Shown piece after piece: positions 11,742 through 22,679 of a stretch of 64,000 nt of DNA; the first letter of the stretch is position 1; each line of letters begins with the position of its first letter. The DNA comes from Massospora cicadina (Eukaryota; Entomophthoromycota; Entomophthoromycetes; Entomophthorales; Entomophthoraceae), in contig JAKSZP010009469.1 in NCBI GenBank assembly GCA_022478985.1, positions 54,444 through 118,443 on the forward strand. Direction: 5' to 3'. The position numbers were made by a program, and so were the translations under genes. The notes under the pieces are model-generated. The model had not been told where the DNA came from and made no database searches. It worked only from the letters and a program-made list of their open reading frames with translations.

Positions 11742-13680
11742 ATGGAGAATAATAGCAATCAAGAAGGCCGATCTTCTAGCTTGTTGTGAAGCTAGACTAT
11801 ATGGATCAGCACATCTCAATACAAAGTAACTTTCTACAGCCTAAAAATTTAGGATCTTGGCTACCTGTCAATTCACTCTGCCCTCCGTTGATCAAGATAA
11901 GTATCAATTCCAAAATTGGAATTTCAACAAAAAAATTTAGAAATTGCTGAACGGCATTTACTCCATGATAAGCCACTCTATTCATTTCTGAGCCTCCTCT
12001 GTGCCTTCCACAATGTGAGACTAAAAAACTCAGCTCTTCTACCCTTAAAAGAACTGGCTTTTGTAGATTGAAAGCTATCTACAAAGCTTCATCCATCCAG
12101 CTACACACCACATCCTACAAATAATTGGTCTACATCATCATGAAATAGCTTGACAATTAGAACTCAAAAAAACATGAGCTCAAATATTGTCAATTTTCTA
12201 TATTGCTACCTCCTCCTTTGTTCACAATGATATGGAAGCCATAAAAGATATGCATTAATTAATTAATAAAACTTGTAACCTACTTGTATGTTAGTTAGTG
12301 TAATCTTGTATTACCTTGAAGACCTGATTCATTAAAATGTACACCTTCTTAAGTCCACCTGGAGCCAAAGCCTAAATCATATAGATGACCTCATCCAGTT
12401 TCTCCAGCAACATTACCAAAAGTTACCTCCCATGATAGTGCCCTGGGAATTGAAGGGCCTGGGGGCCAAGAGGAGCAGAAGGGCCCAAAGGTCCCCGCGG
12501 ACCCCCAAGAACCATCCAATTTTTTGTACTAACTCCTGACAATCCTAGCTATTCCAGAAAACAAGACGTCCTGATGGTGCTTGCAGCCCTAAAAGATCAA
12601 ATTATAAACGTAGCTCAAGGATTAAGCTCCGCTCAGACGGGGTCCCCTTAGATCCCAGAGTTTTGATCAATGCTTTGTTGGATGAGATGGATAAATCAGC
12701 GCGTTTTCCAAGCTCATTGACAGCTGTATCTCATAACTAAAAAACCTACCAAATCTTTTTAAATTTCTTAAATGACTGTGAAAATCCTCTGCGCCTCCAA
12801 TATACCAAAATAGAATCTCTGTATGAGCAAGTTGCCCTCAAGGTCTGCGTTACCTCTCTAACCCACCATTGGGATAAAGCTCAGGAGACTTAAAAGAATT
12901 TAGTTGGTGAATGGACCAACTGGCTCCATGTGACAATGTGGAAATTGAGGTTTCTGTGACTGCTCTGGTTCCTGCTAACAATACTCATTCCACTTCTATT
13001 GTGACTAGCTTTAGCCCTAGTTTTAAAAATATATTTACTCTGAAACAGTAAAGTACTGCTTCCTTTCTGTACTCTTATGAGAGTTTAGTGGAGGAGGCCA
13101 CTGACCGTCAGAAGGGGAAGCACATCCACTCTTGGTCAAATAGCACACCCTGTGAAGCTATGAATCCTCATTTAACGTAATGTAAACACTTTTGAACAAG
13201 TCTGTACCGTCCTAATTCAGGAATTTTGAAGCAACCAAATTTCGGCCAATCAGAAGAAAGCGTTCATGGCCATTTTATCTGAACAAAGGTGAAAGTCACT
13301 TGGAGTTCACCAGTCAATTCTATTACCATGCACAACCTTTGGCTACCAAAAACCATAACATGCTGGAAAACGCAATAACTATTGTAATCTCCACGTTGAG
13401 ATCTTATCCTGAGGTCCTATTATATATGATTGGCTGGAAGAGTAACCTCACCTGAATCCAAGAAATTAAGGAAGCTCCTAACAAAATTCCTGCGCCTACC
13501 TTGAGTTCCAACACCTCTGCTTCTACCTCTCCCAGCCGTCCTCAAGTCCCCGTTGTTGAAAACCAGAAAATTATAAACCTCAGTGCACCTACTATAATGG
13601 ATTTTGCCATAATGCCAAGGCTTGTTGGCAGAGACTTGCCTTTGAGTTGATAAAGGGGAAGTCAGCATGAAGCACCTCGT
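11742..13680 (+). pseudogene. Gag remnant of Gypsy A, with zinc knuckle
   Basis: The region follows the 5' LTR and an ATG at about 11742. It is broken by many stops. Near its end, 13584-13625 reads CTYYNGFCHNAKAC, a retroviral-type zinc knuckle (Cys-x2-Cys-x4-His-x4-Cys) in which the second Cys is Tyr, a TGT to TAT (G-to-A) change. Gag would coat the element RNA inside a particle. The N-terminal part has no motif and is assigned by position only. Stretches of readable protein occur around 12600-12900 and 13440-13680. Confidence 0.5.
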
Positions 13681-13859
13681 CCTTCATGCTGACATCCCTG
13701 TATTGCCCCAAGAACTTTAAGAAACCTCTAATGAGTCTGATGTTTTCATGCCTTGGAAAGATGAATTAGTGCCTGTTAATAATTATAAACCAAATCCTGC
13801 TTACTTCTCTTCTTATATATCTCCTATGTTTCTTAACTCCCTCATGATTTTAAAGTTTA

Positions 13860-13928
13860 GTCACATGAGTTGCTGTTCAAGTTCATAAGGTTCTTGTCCA
13901 CACCATTGTCAACAGTGGTTCCCCCATA
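13860..13928 (+). pseudogene. Protease remnant of Gypsy A, first half
   Basis: The frame reads VHKVLVHTIVNSGSPI and stops matching where element B begins. This is the active-site loop of a retroviral aspartic protease (Asp-Ser-Gly-Ser) with Asp changed to Asn (GAC to AAC) at 13911. The same protease resumes at 22468 on the far side of B with NVILSKLMNRI, in the expected order. The split proves the nesting and gives the exact insertion point. The enzyme would cut the Gag-Pol polyprotein, but is dead here. Confidence 0.65.
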
Positions 13929-13933
13929 ATTGC

Positions 13934-14480
13934 TGTTGTATAAGGGTCAAATCAACTCTAAAATCATCTACCAAACATCTATGGTTGGTTTGAAAAAAAC
14001 ATAATTGGACTTCTTTTAAGATGCTTTAACAATCTCACCCTACTCTTTGGGTTACTATTCTTTCCAGAATCATCATGTGGTAATGCTTATTCTCTAAATC
14101 GACCTTTCCCTGTAAATGGGCACAACTATGCCTATTGTACGCATTGTACGCATTATGCCCATTGTACTCTCTGACAATCGTGAAGATTGCCTAGAGACAT
14201 TGGTGTTCCATGACAAGAGAACCCATATAAATTCCCTCCTTTTTATTTCAATAAATTAATGTCTTTTTTTAAATTTATTTTAGTCAATAGAAAGTCATTC
14301 ATGTGGTAGAGATTTACTATTTTAAGAGTCAACAGGATATCGAGCATCATATAGCGCTCTGTAAATATTCTATGAAAATTAACTCAAAGCTGGACAGAGG
14401 TGTTACAATTGTGTAGGATTGATGGAGTTCCCAGATGGAACTATATTTGTGCTAGTAGAGTGCATGTCTTGTGCTCTACA
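13934..14480 (+). repeat. 5' LTR of Gypsy B
   Basis: It aligns over its whole length with 21916-22462: both begin TGTTGT, both contain CCTATTGTAC, ATAAA and CCTCCTTT blocks, and both end CTCTACA. A TATA-like CATATAAATTCCC near 14222 and AATAAATTAATG near 14250 suit a promoter and a polyadenylation signal. The base run starting TGGTGTTCACTACAGG, three bases after the LTR, sits where a tRNA primer site is expected. No matching tRNA can be named. Confidence 0.8.
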
Positions 14481-15229
14481 TCATGGTGTTCACTACAGGG
14501 GGCCCTGTTAAATAATTTTAACCAAAAAAACGGAGCTTCCCACTGGAAAATAAAACAATCAGAACAACCAAGCCCTCATATTTTATATCACCCACCTAGT
14601 CCTTCTCTGCTGTCCCACGCTGAAAGTAGGATGGAGTTACTCACCCCATTTTTAAGAATTTGATCATATGCCTTCTCTGAGGAGCAGCTACAGCATGTTG
14701 GTCAAATGTTGGTAAAAGGTTTCAGTATTCAATCATGAGTTGACCGACCTTATACCCCCCTTAAGTTACCAGCAACATAACTAAGACCAACTATGGCAAG
14801 ACTATGAGAAATTCCGCGGCATGAATACAATAAAGTGTTGTCCTTCATGAGTAGCATTGAATTTCTAGGGAATATGTTTGGGATAACTGCAGCCCACTGT
14901 GAGTTATTTCCAACTGGTTATTGTTTGTCACCATGCTCTAATTATGGAGGTCTTCCAGAAGAATCACAAAATGTAGACACAATGCTCTCCTTGAACAATG
15001 ACCTTGAATCCAGTTTCTGAGGTATACAACAAGCCGTTGAATCTAATCATGACTCAGTTTCCAACTCTTCCAGCAAATGAATGAACTTATCAATTAGCTA
15101 AACCGGAATGTGATCAAGATCATTCATCAGGCTATGGATGAACATTGCGTCACCTCCTCCTAACTAAACAAAGTAAAATCAGTTTCATACGTAAGCTAGG
15201 ATTGCAATAAATTCTGCAAGAATGGAAGT

Positions 15230-17410
15230 TTAACAATCTGAATCAGTGGAGGAGCTTAGCCAGTATACCCAACGTAAAATTCAAGTTACTGCGCAACATA
15301 TTGGAATCATGGCTGAAACGACCACAATCCTTCAAGAGGAACTATGAAATCTCCAAAGCTAACAAGCAGCCATGCGCCACAACATTGAAGCCCTCAGGAC
15401 TACTTGTGTTTCCTTGACTAACAATTAAGGGTGCATTTTAGGAGCTAACAACGATCTTTGCCATATCACATGAGTTTTACATGACGCCAACAGAGATCAA
15501 AAGGCTGAGAACACTAAGCTCCAGTTTTTAAACCATGACTTATAAAGTGAGATTACCACTCTGGCAATTCAGAGATTTCGCAGAGCAGGATTGAGAAGAA
15601 CAACTGATTTGGGAGCAACACATGGAGACTGACCTGAGCAATAGACGTTGTTAATGTGAAGTCTGAATTCATTACCAAGAATGAAACAGTTAATTGAAGA
15701 TGCCCCCTCTGAAGTGGAGTTGACCCAAACTAAAATTGCTCAGCCCCAACGATCCATGCTGGCTGTGCTATTGACACTGAACCCTTTGACCAGTCCTTCT
15801 AGCCAGCCACGTGGAACTGCTAGGAAATTAACAACCTGGGACCTCACGTCGGGTCTTCATAAGATGTGTTTAGACCTGCCTCCTCCAGTATTCCCTTCCA
15901 GTCTTTTTAACAATTAAACCTTCTCAACCTGACTAAGTTCAACCAATATGGAAATGTTCAGTCATTCATAAAGATATATAAAATGACAATGCATTGGATC
16001 TTATGATTTGTAGAAGACCACAACTATGATCATTTCTTAGATGTTTAAAGTTGAGACTTGATCATGCTTTATCTCCCAGGGTAACAATGGAGTAATGTTA
16101 ATAATTAGAGTGCCATGCTGCGCGAAAATTAGTAGCCCCAAAAGTATGCTACTCTTAAGGGTATAAATGTCAAATTCATTTCCAGAAGAACGAGACTAAT
16201 ACTGAGTTTGCCATTTTTCTACCAAGAGGCCCAGGTATTATTGGTATCCAAGGCTATGGTCAACTTTGAGGTAATGATTGCCTTGCAAAATGCAACCAAA
16301 GACTACCATGACCTCCAAAAGTTCACTGCTGCCTGCGTGTTTGATGAGTTAGATACTTCTTTCATGATTGAATACCTCAAGAAGGGTGAGTTTACCTTTG
16401 GACACCAAATATTGAATACATGACTTTTGTACCAACCCCCATCATGGTAACAGTAAAATCCTTATAGGAGTCATTTATAATTGGCGTGGAAATATGGATC
16501 CTTGGTGAAACCTTTCCATGGTCACTTTCTGGATTTTCTAATCTAAAGGACACTAAGCTGCCATTTTCCCCAAAAGATTCTCCAACATCAACTATATCAC
16601 TTCCCTTTAAATGAGGATGACCAAGTAAAAGACAGTTGACAATAGAGACAGGATACAATATTGTCAAACAACCAACTATCTCACCTCCAACACAGGACCA
16701 AACCCTATTAGTGCTCGCCATGACCTAAAGCCAATGAGATAAACTTGAGAAGGAAGGACAGAGAATTATCTACAAGCCCTGAGCAACGCAGCTTGCCAAA
16801 CAGAACCAGCATGTAGACCCAAACAAATTGAATGAGCTAACACCTTAAAATGAGTCAAAGTAGTCCTACCTCTCTGTCAAATAATCAAATTTATTAATAG
16901 TTGAGAAGAACGTTATAGTGGCGAATAGCCTACTCATTTTTAAAAAACCCCTAATTTACTCTCAGCGGAATCAGGTAAATCAGAGTATTAGTTTTACTCC
17001 TAACGCTCTGCTGAACAGCGTGGGGCAACTTAATCTTGGCAAAATGCACCCCCTGTGGAATAGGCCAACTGATGGGAGTCCACCCAAGCACCAACGAAAT
17101 TTGCTTCTAACGCCTATGTCAAACCCACTAACTTTTATAGACCTGCAGGGGGCGCTGGGAGGTGCAAATATTTTACTAACTAATTAATCATTAGGAGCTC
17201 CAATAATCTGGTGAATTAAACCTATTTGTCAGATGGTTCATTGAAGGGATTATATTAAAATGGTGCCACATAGATACGTGATTCCTATTGATGACCTAAC
17301 CCCCAAAAGTATGTCATATTGAGGTAAAAGGAATCTCGAGATTTCTGATAGGCCAAAATGTCATTAACCAAATCGATTTCCTTTAGCTTATCACGAAAAT
17401 CCTCGCCTCC
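15230..17410 (+). pseudogene. Gag remnant of Gypsy B
   Basis: An N-terminal coiled-coil-like section (about 15230-15640, rich in Gln, Glu, Leu) is followed at 16208-16423 by FYQEAQVLLVSKAMVNFEVM and ALQNATKDYHDLQ. That block is homologous to FYREAQVLLGAWAMVNFNAK in the gag of element D (34639-34740), showing that B and D are relatives. An 89-codon open frame at 16918-17187 and the stretch to about 17410 form the gag C-terminal or spacer region, and also match a fragment at 40330-40960. No intact zinc knuckle was found. Stops are frequent. Confidence 0.55.
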
Positions 17411-18789
17411 CACTATTAGTCCCCAAGTATCTTTAGTGGGTGGTGAAAGCTAATAAAAGGTCGCTTGTTTTACTAAGTCTGAGTTAAAATATTTTACTTA
17501 TTTACCATTAAAAAAGATATATTATTTGTGGTCAACAGTTATCCAGATATATCAAAAACAAGAAGTTGAGGCTCCTAATACTCCAACATCCGCTATAGTT
17601 TTTGAATCCAGGGCAAAAACGCACCTGTGAGCACAAACAGTGACTGGGTTCCAACACTCTCAAAGCTTTGTATACTCATATCCTGATGTAGGGTAGAAAA
17701 AACCTATGATTGACCAAATTGATGATCCTTCTGTTCTCATTTCAACCTTAAATTCTGATTACTTCTATGATTGTACTTAAATAAACATACTTGTAAAATA
17801 GAACCAATTTTGTGCAATAGGTGACAGCAAAGTACCAGTTAAATTAATCTTGAGCCATTTTGCAAAAGAAAAACTAAAAATTACTCCAAATATGTCCCAT
17901 AGTCAATAATTTAACTGCAGGCCCATACAGTACCATTAGCAAATGATTTTACAGTGCTTTGCACATGTTTATTGGATCGCTTAAAGTCAGCACTCCCACC
18001 TAGTATTACCAGTCAGAACTACCTATTTTGATCAACATGAGTTTACCCAAAACTATGAGATGGTCATAAGTTATGAGGAAAATACCTTCAAGTTCCCAGT
18101 AACACCTTGCCCCTCTATTACTCTTGTGACAATAAGGTTTCTCTTACTAATCAAAAAGTTATCAGTGTGATTTGTACAGCTAGAATAATTCCTAATCACT
18201 AAAATCAGAATGGTCATTGTAGTAGGGCCCCATCCTCCATCATCTCCAAAATTCAGGAAATTTCCAATTGCGCTTCCACCAATTGTGGGCTGTTCATGAG
18301 GGGAACAACGTGTTGTAACATGAGTCTGACTATGAAGCTCCAGTTGGTTATTGGAAGTAGTTTATTAACTTTAGAAAAACGCAAACCAAACCTCATGCAT
18401 CACCCAGTATTATTGTTCGTGGGCATCAGGAATCTATGCGTTTCTAGATAACCTCACGGCTTAAAATTACTATAACTAAAGGAAAGAAGGTTGCTTACAT
18501 ACATCTAATGCCCTGGGATTAGATACTACACATTAAAAGTATTGGAGACCTGTCAGTGTTTTAAATACCTGACGCCATTCCTAGTGCATGTTCTTGTATA
18601 GCTCAGCATTTATTGAGAGCCTGACAGAAGAGCAAATGTTAATGCCTTAGCTTTACTGCAGAATTGTGCGCATGTACTTGCTATCAGGGATTGCAACCTA
18701 GGGTGCGCCAAAGGTATATTGCATCATATCAACACTGGGGATGCCCAGCTCGTACGTTCTTGACCCATCTGATGCAGGTTGAGCCAGTG
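17411..18789 (+). pseudogene. Gag-Pol spacer of Gypsy B, protease not recognised
   Basis: By position this should encode the end of Gag, the protease and the linker to the reverse transcriptase. No Asp-Thr-Gly or Asp-Ser-Gly active-site loop could be read in any plus-strand frame. Short open stretches occur (about 17540-17760 and 17880-18060), but they carry no known motif. Confidence 0.4.
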
Positions 18790-20160
18790 AAGAAGTCATT
18801 CAGAAAAAGCTTGATTAATTAGTATGATAGTGATGAATGTGCCCTCCCACATTCTCTGGGACAGTTTAGTACTTATTGTTGGGGAAAAACATTGCTCCAA
18901 CTGATTTATGATCAATTATTGTTGCTTAAATAAGATTACCAAAAATGACTTTTATCCTCTACCTTGTATAGATGACACTCTTGATTGACTAGGAGGGGCC
19001 AAGTGCTTTACTGCTCTGGATCTCATCAGAGGCTATTGGTAAATTATTTACACAATGTAACAAAATGGTTCAAATCATTTGTCCCATTTCAATTCGGAAT
19101 TTTGATTTCAAATTTTGAGTCAAAACGCCTGGGTATTTCTGACTGAGTTTGACTCAGGAACCATGGTATTGCCCACTCTGTGCCATATTTTAGGCTCAAA
19201 AGAGCTTCAAGTATGGCCATGAGAGGGCTTCCCAAAGTGCGCCCTTTAAAAGTCAATCCCCGCCATTCTGAACCTCAGTTCAGAATTCTGCAGCTTATGG
19301 GCCACTTAGGACCATGCCTTACTAATGTTGGGGCGTGACAAGGTTTTGTCTCAAAAACAAAACCTTGAGCTTCTGGGGCATTGGCCAACTCCAGTTGCTC
19401 TGTTTTTTTCTTGTCTTGTGCTTGATGTCAGAGAAATGCCGGGAAACACCTCACTTGGATTTTTATTATGCTAAAGAAAATATAAGGTTACTTTGTGGTT
19501 TGCAATCTTTTCTTACCTGCCATTCTTTTTTCAACATCCGAGATTTCCTAACTTTTGAGGATTAGGGATGAATTGGTATTATAAAACATTACCAGCTTAC
19601 CTCAGTGGTCCAACTCGGCTGTTGGACCTATTTCAGCGTCAATTTACTCTTCTGAAAATTTAGGCATTTGGCAAACGGAATATGGGTGGTTACATTTGTT
19701 ACACCTAAGGCTGAGCAAGATAATTGCGCCATTATCACTTTCCAAGAACTATATCAACCTACCCACATGCCCCAAGGCTTATGCAACACGTCTTCCACTT
19801 TCTAAAGATCCTTGGACACCATCCTAAGGGATTTGAAGCTGAACTGTTTCCTAGTATACCTTGACAATATCATTTTCTTTACGTGCACCTTTATCTAGCA
19901 CCTGTCCCATTTAAAGAAGTTTTCAAGCCTATAGCCAAGTCTTAATGAAATTAAGCCCAGAAAATGTCAGTTTTTAAGACTCAGATGAAGTATCTGTGTC
20001 ACATCATTAATAATCAAGGGATACGCTTACAGCCCCAGAAGCTTGAGGCTGTTAAATGGAAAAAATTCAAGAAAAAGTGGAATCTATAAGTATTTTTAGG
20101 TATGATAGGATACTACTGACAGTTCATACAATCATTTGCTCAGCTGATGAGCCCTTGTGT
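18790..20160 (+). pseudogene. Reverse transcriptase remnant of Gypsy B, interrupted
   Basis: The first half (to about 19047) shows NDFYPLPCIDDTLD, then a stop, then LGGAKCFTALDLIRGYW, the typical Gypsy RT block ending in a Gly-Tyr-Trp-Gln-Ile motif whose Gln is a TAA stop. A 643-bp element then interrupts it. The domain resumes at about 19703 with TPKAEQDNCAIIT and PTHMPQGLCNT, followed by the catalytic YLDNIIFFT at about 19855-19882, where the second Asp is Asn. It ends near GYYxQFI (about 20108). The stop in that last motif is TGA where Arg CGA is common. The enzyme would synthesise element DNA in the particle. Confidence 0.8.
19054..19696. mobile_element. 643-bp inverted-repeat element inserted in RT of B
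   Basis: The insert begins AATGTAAC and ends GTTACATT, a perfect 8-bp terminal inverted repeat. It is flanked by ATTTACAC (19046-19053) and TGTTACAC (19697-19704), an 8-bp target duplication with six matches. Those features resemble non-autonomous hAT elements. A hairpin-forming pair, AAGGTTTTG and CAAAACCTT (about 19340-19366), lies inside. A 76-codon open frame (19335-19565) has no motif and is probably chance. An alternative reading is a solo LTR running TGTAAC to GTTACA, but then no target duplication is seen. Confidence 0.6.
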
Positions 20161-20745
20161 GATCTACTTTAAGTGAAGTGACTTTTCTCTGGTCCCCTAA
20201 ATGTGATATTGCTTTCAATAAGTTGAAGGCGAAAATAATTCAAGCGCCCATTTTACGTTATTCAAAGTTTAAGCAGCCTTTTATTATCAAATATGATGCT
20301 TTATTAATAGCCACTGTGGATGCGCTCTCTCAGCTTGAGGAATAAGGAGAGGAGCACCTTTTAGCTTTTTTTGTAGTCGCGCTCTTATCAAGCAGGAAAA
20401 AACTATACATAAATGAATGTGAAAGTTTAGCCATTATTCTTTCTTGTAAACAATTCCGTACCTATAAAAGCATATCACTAAGATTCAATGGTTAATGATC
20501 ACGCCTCTTTTCGGTGGCTTTATAACCTTACTGAGCCTGAAGGTCATCTGGAAATGTGGGTGTTGAAGCTCAAGGCCTATGCCTATGAGGTAGTACATCA
20601 ATCAAGGTCCTCTCATCAAAATAGAGACAGACTTTCCTGGCTTCCCATTGTGTCCACGCTGATTCATACACCTACCAGTTATTTAAAAAAGAAACCCCAT
20701 TTATACAATAAACAACCCCTTCTTAGGCGTACTTTGCATTGATTA
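20160..20745 (+). pseudogene. RNase H remnant of Gypsy B
   Basis: The region follows the RT and reads WSPKCDIAFNKLKAKIIQAP, then ILRYSKFKQPFIIKYDA, where the Thr-Asp-Ala-Ser motif is degraded. INECESLAIILSCKQFRTY follows, and then, in 20488-20650, NDHASFRWLYNLTEPEGHLE and VVHQSRSSHQNRDRLSWLP. The last two are characteristic of Gypsy RNase H (usually Thr-Asp-His-x-Ser-Leu and Asn-x-x-Ala-Asp-Ala-Leu-Ser-Arg). The catalytic Asp pattern is partly lost. It would remove the RNA template during DNA synthesis. Confidence 0.75.
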
Positions 20746-20929
20746 ATGAAAAATACCGAAGTCCAGAATGTGATACTCTGTAAAATTGATAGTAATGTTA
20801 GAGTCAACTATATCCCATGCTTTCTGAATGACTGTCAATCATTATGAAAGCTCATTGGATCGTTGGGCGTAGATAACTAGTTAAGATGCTAAAGAAAATC
20901 CTACAGAGCTACTATTGGAAGTCAATGAG

Positions 20930-21880
20930 GTTTGACATCCAAAACACTTTGATGAAGTGCCATGAGTGCTAATCCCAACAAACTTATAATTATTCCACCA
21001 CCTATCAGCCGATTAAGCCTAACTGGGAATGGCACACCAACTTGATTGACGTTATTGGTCCTCTGCCAATCAGAAATTTCAACCATCAATATTTTATTGT
21101 GACCATTAACCACTTAACCAAGTGGGTCGAAGCTAAGCCCTTATGTGATAGTGTAGCAGTTACCACAGTCAAGTTTTATATGAAGCACATAATCCACAGG
21201 AATGGGTGTCTGCAGGCTATCATGATGGAAAACGCTAACAACTTCACCTCAAACTTGATTTTGGTACTACATTGGCTTATGCGGATTAGGGGTTTTTTCT
21301 GCTCCATACCATCTGAAGACCAATTAAAATGCTGAAAGGGTTAACAGAACCTTAGAGAAAATTCTTGATAAATATGATGCCTCTTTTTTCCCAATGGACC
21401 CTCTACATCAATTCTGCTGTTTTTGCCTACAACAATAAATATCCTAATTCTACTGAACTCTCCCCTTTCCAATTAAAGTACGGTCAACAGCCCAAATTAA
21501 CATTCCTATTATGCTCCATTGTCAAGGATAAAGATGTGGTCAGACCAGTAAATATTTTAATCAGCTAGTCAAGGCATTAATAAAGATTCAAACTAAGGTT
21601 TTTAGTTCCGCAATAAATAGTAAAACTATTCACAAGGCACAGGATGATATCCATTGGACACCCTTGCATAAGTTCAATGTGCGTGATTGGGTGGCATACT
21701 GTGACTCCTATGGATTAAGATGAGTCCACAAAATGTCAAAACTCTGGAAAGGGCCATAAATATTTTTGGAGTGCTCATCCCTTGATGTCTATACTATTAA
21801 GAATTTACTTGATGTGAAAAATGTTAATAGAGTTCATGCAAAGTTTCTCAAACCTTACCACAGCAGTCAATTACCCGTCA
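20930..21880 (+). pseudogene. Integrase remnant of Gypsy B
   Basis: A zinc-binding half motif (KCHEC, about 20958-20972) is followed by the catalytic core at 21042-21335. The core reads VIGPLPIRNFNHQYFIVTIN, HLTKWVEAKPL and HRNGC, where the first catalytic Asp is expected in the early block. The 21365-21568 frame continues with AVFAYNNKYPNSTELSPFQL. The C-terminal domain reads VRDWVAYCDSYGLR, then a TGA stop, then VHKMSKLWKGP at about 21680-21760. The latter matches the tail of element D. Integrase would insert the DNA copy into the genome. The frames are broken several times. Confidence 0.8.
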
Positions 21881-21900
21881 GCCTCCCAGATGATAAGTTG

Positions 21901-21915
21901 AGTCAAGGGGGGAAG
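21901..21915 (+). promoter_or_regulatory. Polypurine tract of Gypsy B
   Basis: The purine run AAGGGGGGAAG directly precedes the TGTTG start of the 3' LTR. Such tracts prime second-strand synthesis. It supports the LTR boundary. Confidence 0.75.
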
Positions 21916-22462
21916 TGTTGTTAAGGTGTCAACTTGACTCTGAATAATCATCCACAAAAAATATATGGTTATACCAATAATGAACACAACTGAACTTCTA
22001 AGACGCTTTAAAAATTCCCTCTACTCTCCAAATCCCTACTCATTTCAGAATCATCACGCGGCAAAATCTACCCTCTAAATTAACCTTTTTCCCATAAATG
22101 GGAAAAAGTATACCTATTGTACTCATTTTACGCATTGTTCCCATTGTCTTCTTGACAATTGAGATCCTCACCTGGAGATATTGATGTTCTGTGGCAAGAT
22201 AAACCCTTACAAATACCCCTCCTTTCTATCCCAATAAAGTATTGACATTTGCTTAAATTTATCTTAGTTTATTGGAACTAACTCTTGCGGTAGAGGTCCA
22301 CTATTTTAAGAATCAAAGGGATATTGAATATCATATAGCTCTCTGTATGATATTCTATAGATCACCTCAGTTCTTGACGGAGGTGTTATGATTGTTTAGG
22401 ATGATGGAGTTTCCAAATTGAACTATAATTGTGGTAGTAGAATGCTTGTATCACGCTCTACA
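21916..22462 (+). repeat. 3' LTR of Gypsy B
   Basis: A 547-bp direct repeat of 13934-14480 that begins TGTTGTTAAGG and ends GCTCTACA. A CAATAAAG motif near 22233 is a plausible TATA-like or polyadenylation element. The two LTRs differ at many sites, so the insertion is old. Confidence 0.85.
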
Positions 22463-22575
22463 AATGTCATTTTGTCCAAGTTAATGAACCGCATTGTTGC
22501 AAATTTTCATTTGCTTCAATTTGGGACTCTATTAGTGTGCCAGGCCAAACAGTATGAAAACTGCTAACCCTTGCT
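22463..22575 (+). pseudogene. Protease remnant of Gypsy A, second half
   Basis: Directly after element B the frame AATGTC... reads NVILSKLMNRIVANFHLLQF and GTLLVCQAK. This is the part of an aspartic protease that follows the Asp-Ser-Gly-Ser loop, and it continues the fragment that ends at 13928. The five bases AATGT are one copy of the likely target duplication. It is the direct evidence that B jumped into the protease of A. Confidence 0.55.
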
Positions 22576-22679
22576 TTTTCACCATCATCGGTGACCTTCC
22601 CTACAGATCTGCAGGCAACACCCCAATCCTGAATATCATCAATTTTACCTTAGCAGATTAACCCCTCTTGGTGGGTACT

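Larger units (their letters stand above)
13934..22462 (+). mobile_element. Gypsy LTR retrotransposon B, full-length, nested in A
   Basis: Two 547-bp LTRs (13934-14480 and 21916-22462) in direct orientation enclose gag, reverse transcriptase, RNase H and integrase in Gypsy order, plus a polypurine tract just before the 3' LTR. The element interrupts the protease of element A. The five bases before it (ATTGC, 13929-13933) and after it (AATGT, 22463-22467) look like a decayed 5-bp target duplication. B has itself been hit by a 643-bp inverted-repeat element at 19054-19696. Every gene has stops, so it is inactive. The RT, RNase H and integrase remain easy to recognise. Confidence 0.85.

Noticed and set aside
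19056..19694. Solo LTR running TGTAAC to GTTACA in the RT of B
   Set aside because: No 5-bp target duplication fits these ends, whereas slightly wider ends give perfect 8-bp inverted repeats and an 8-bp duplication.
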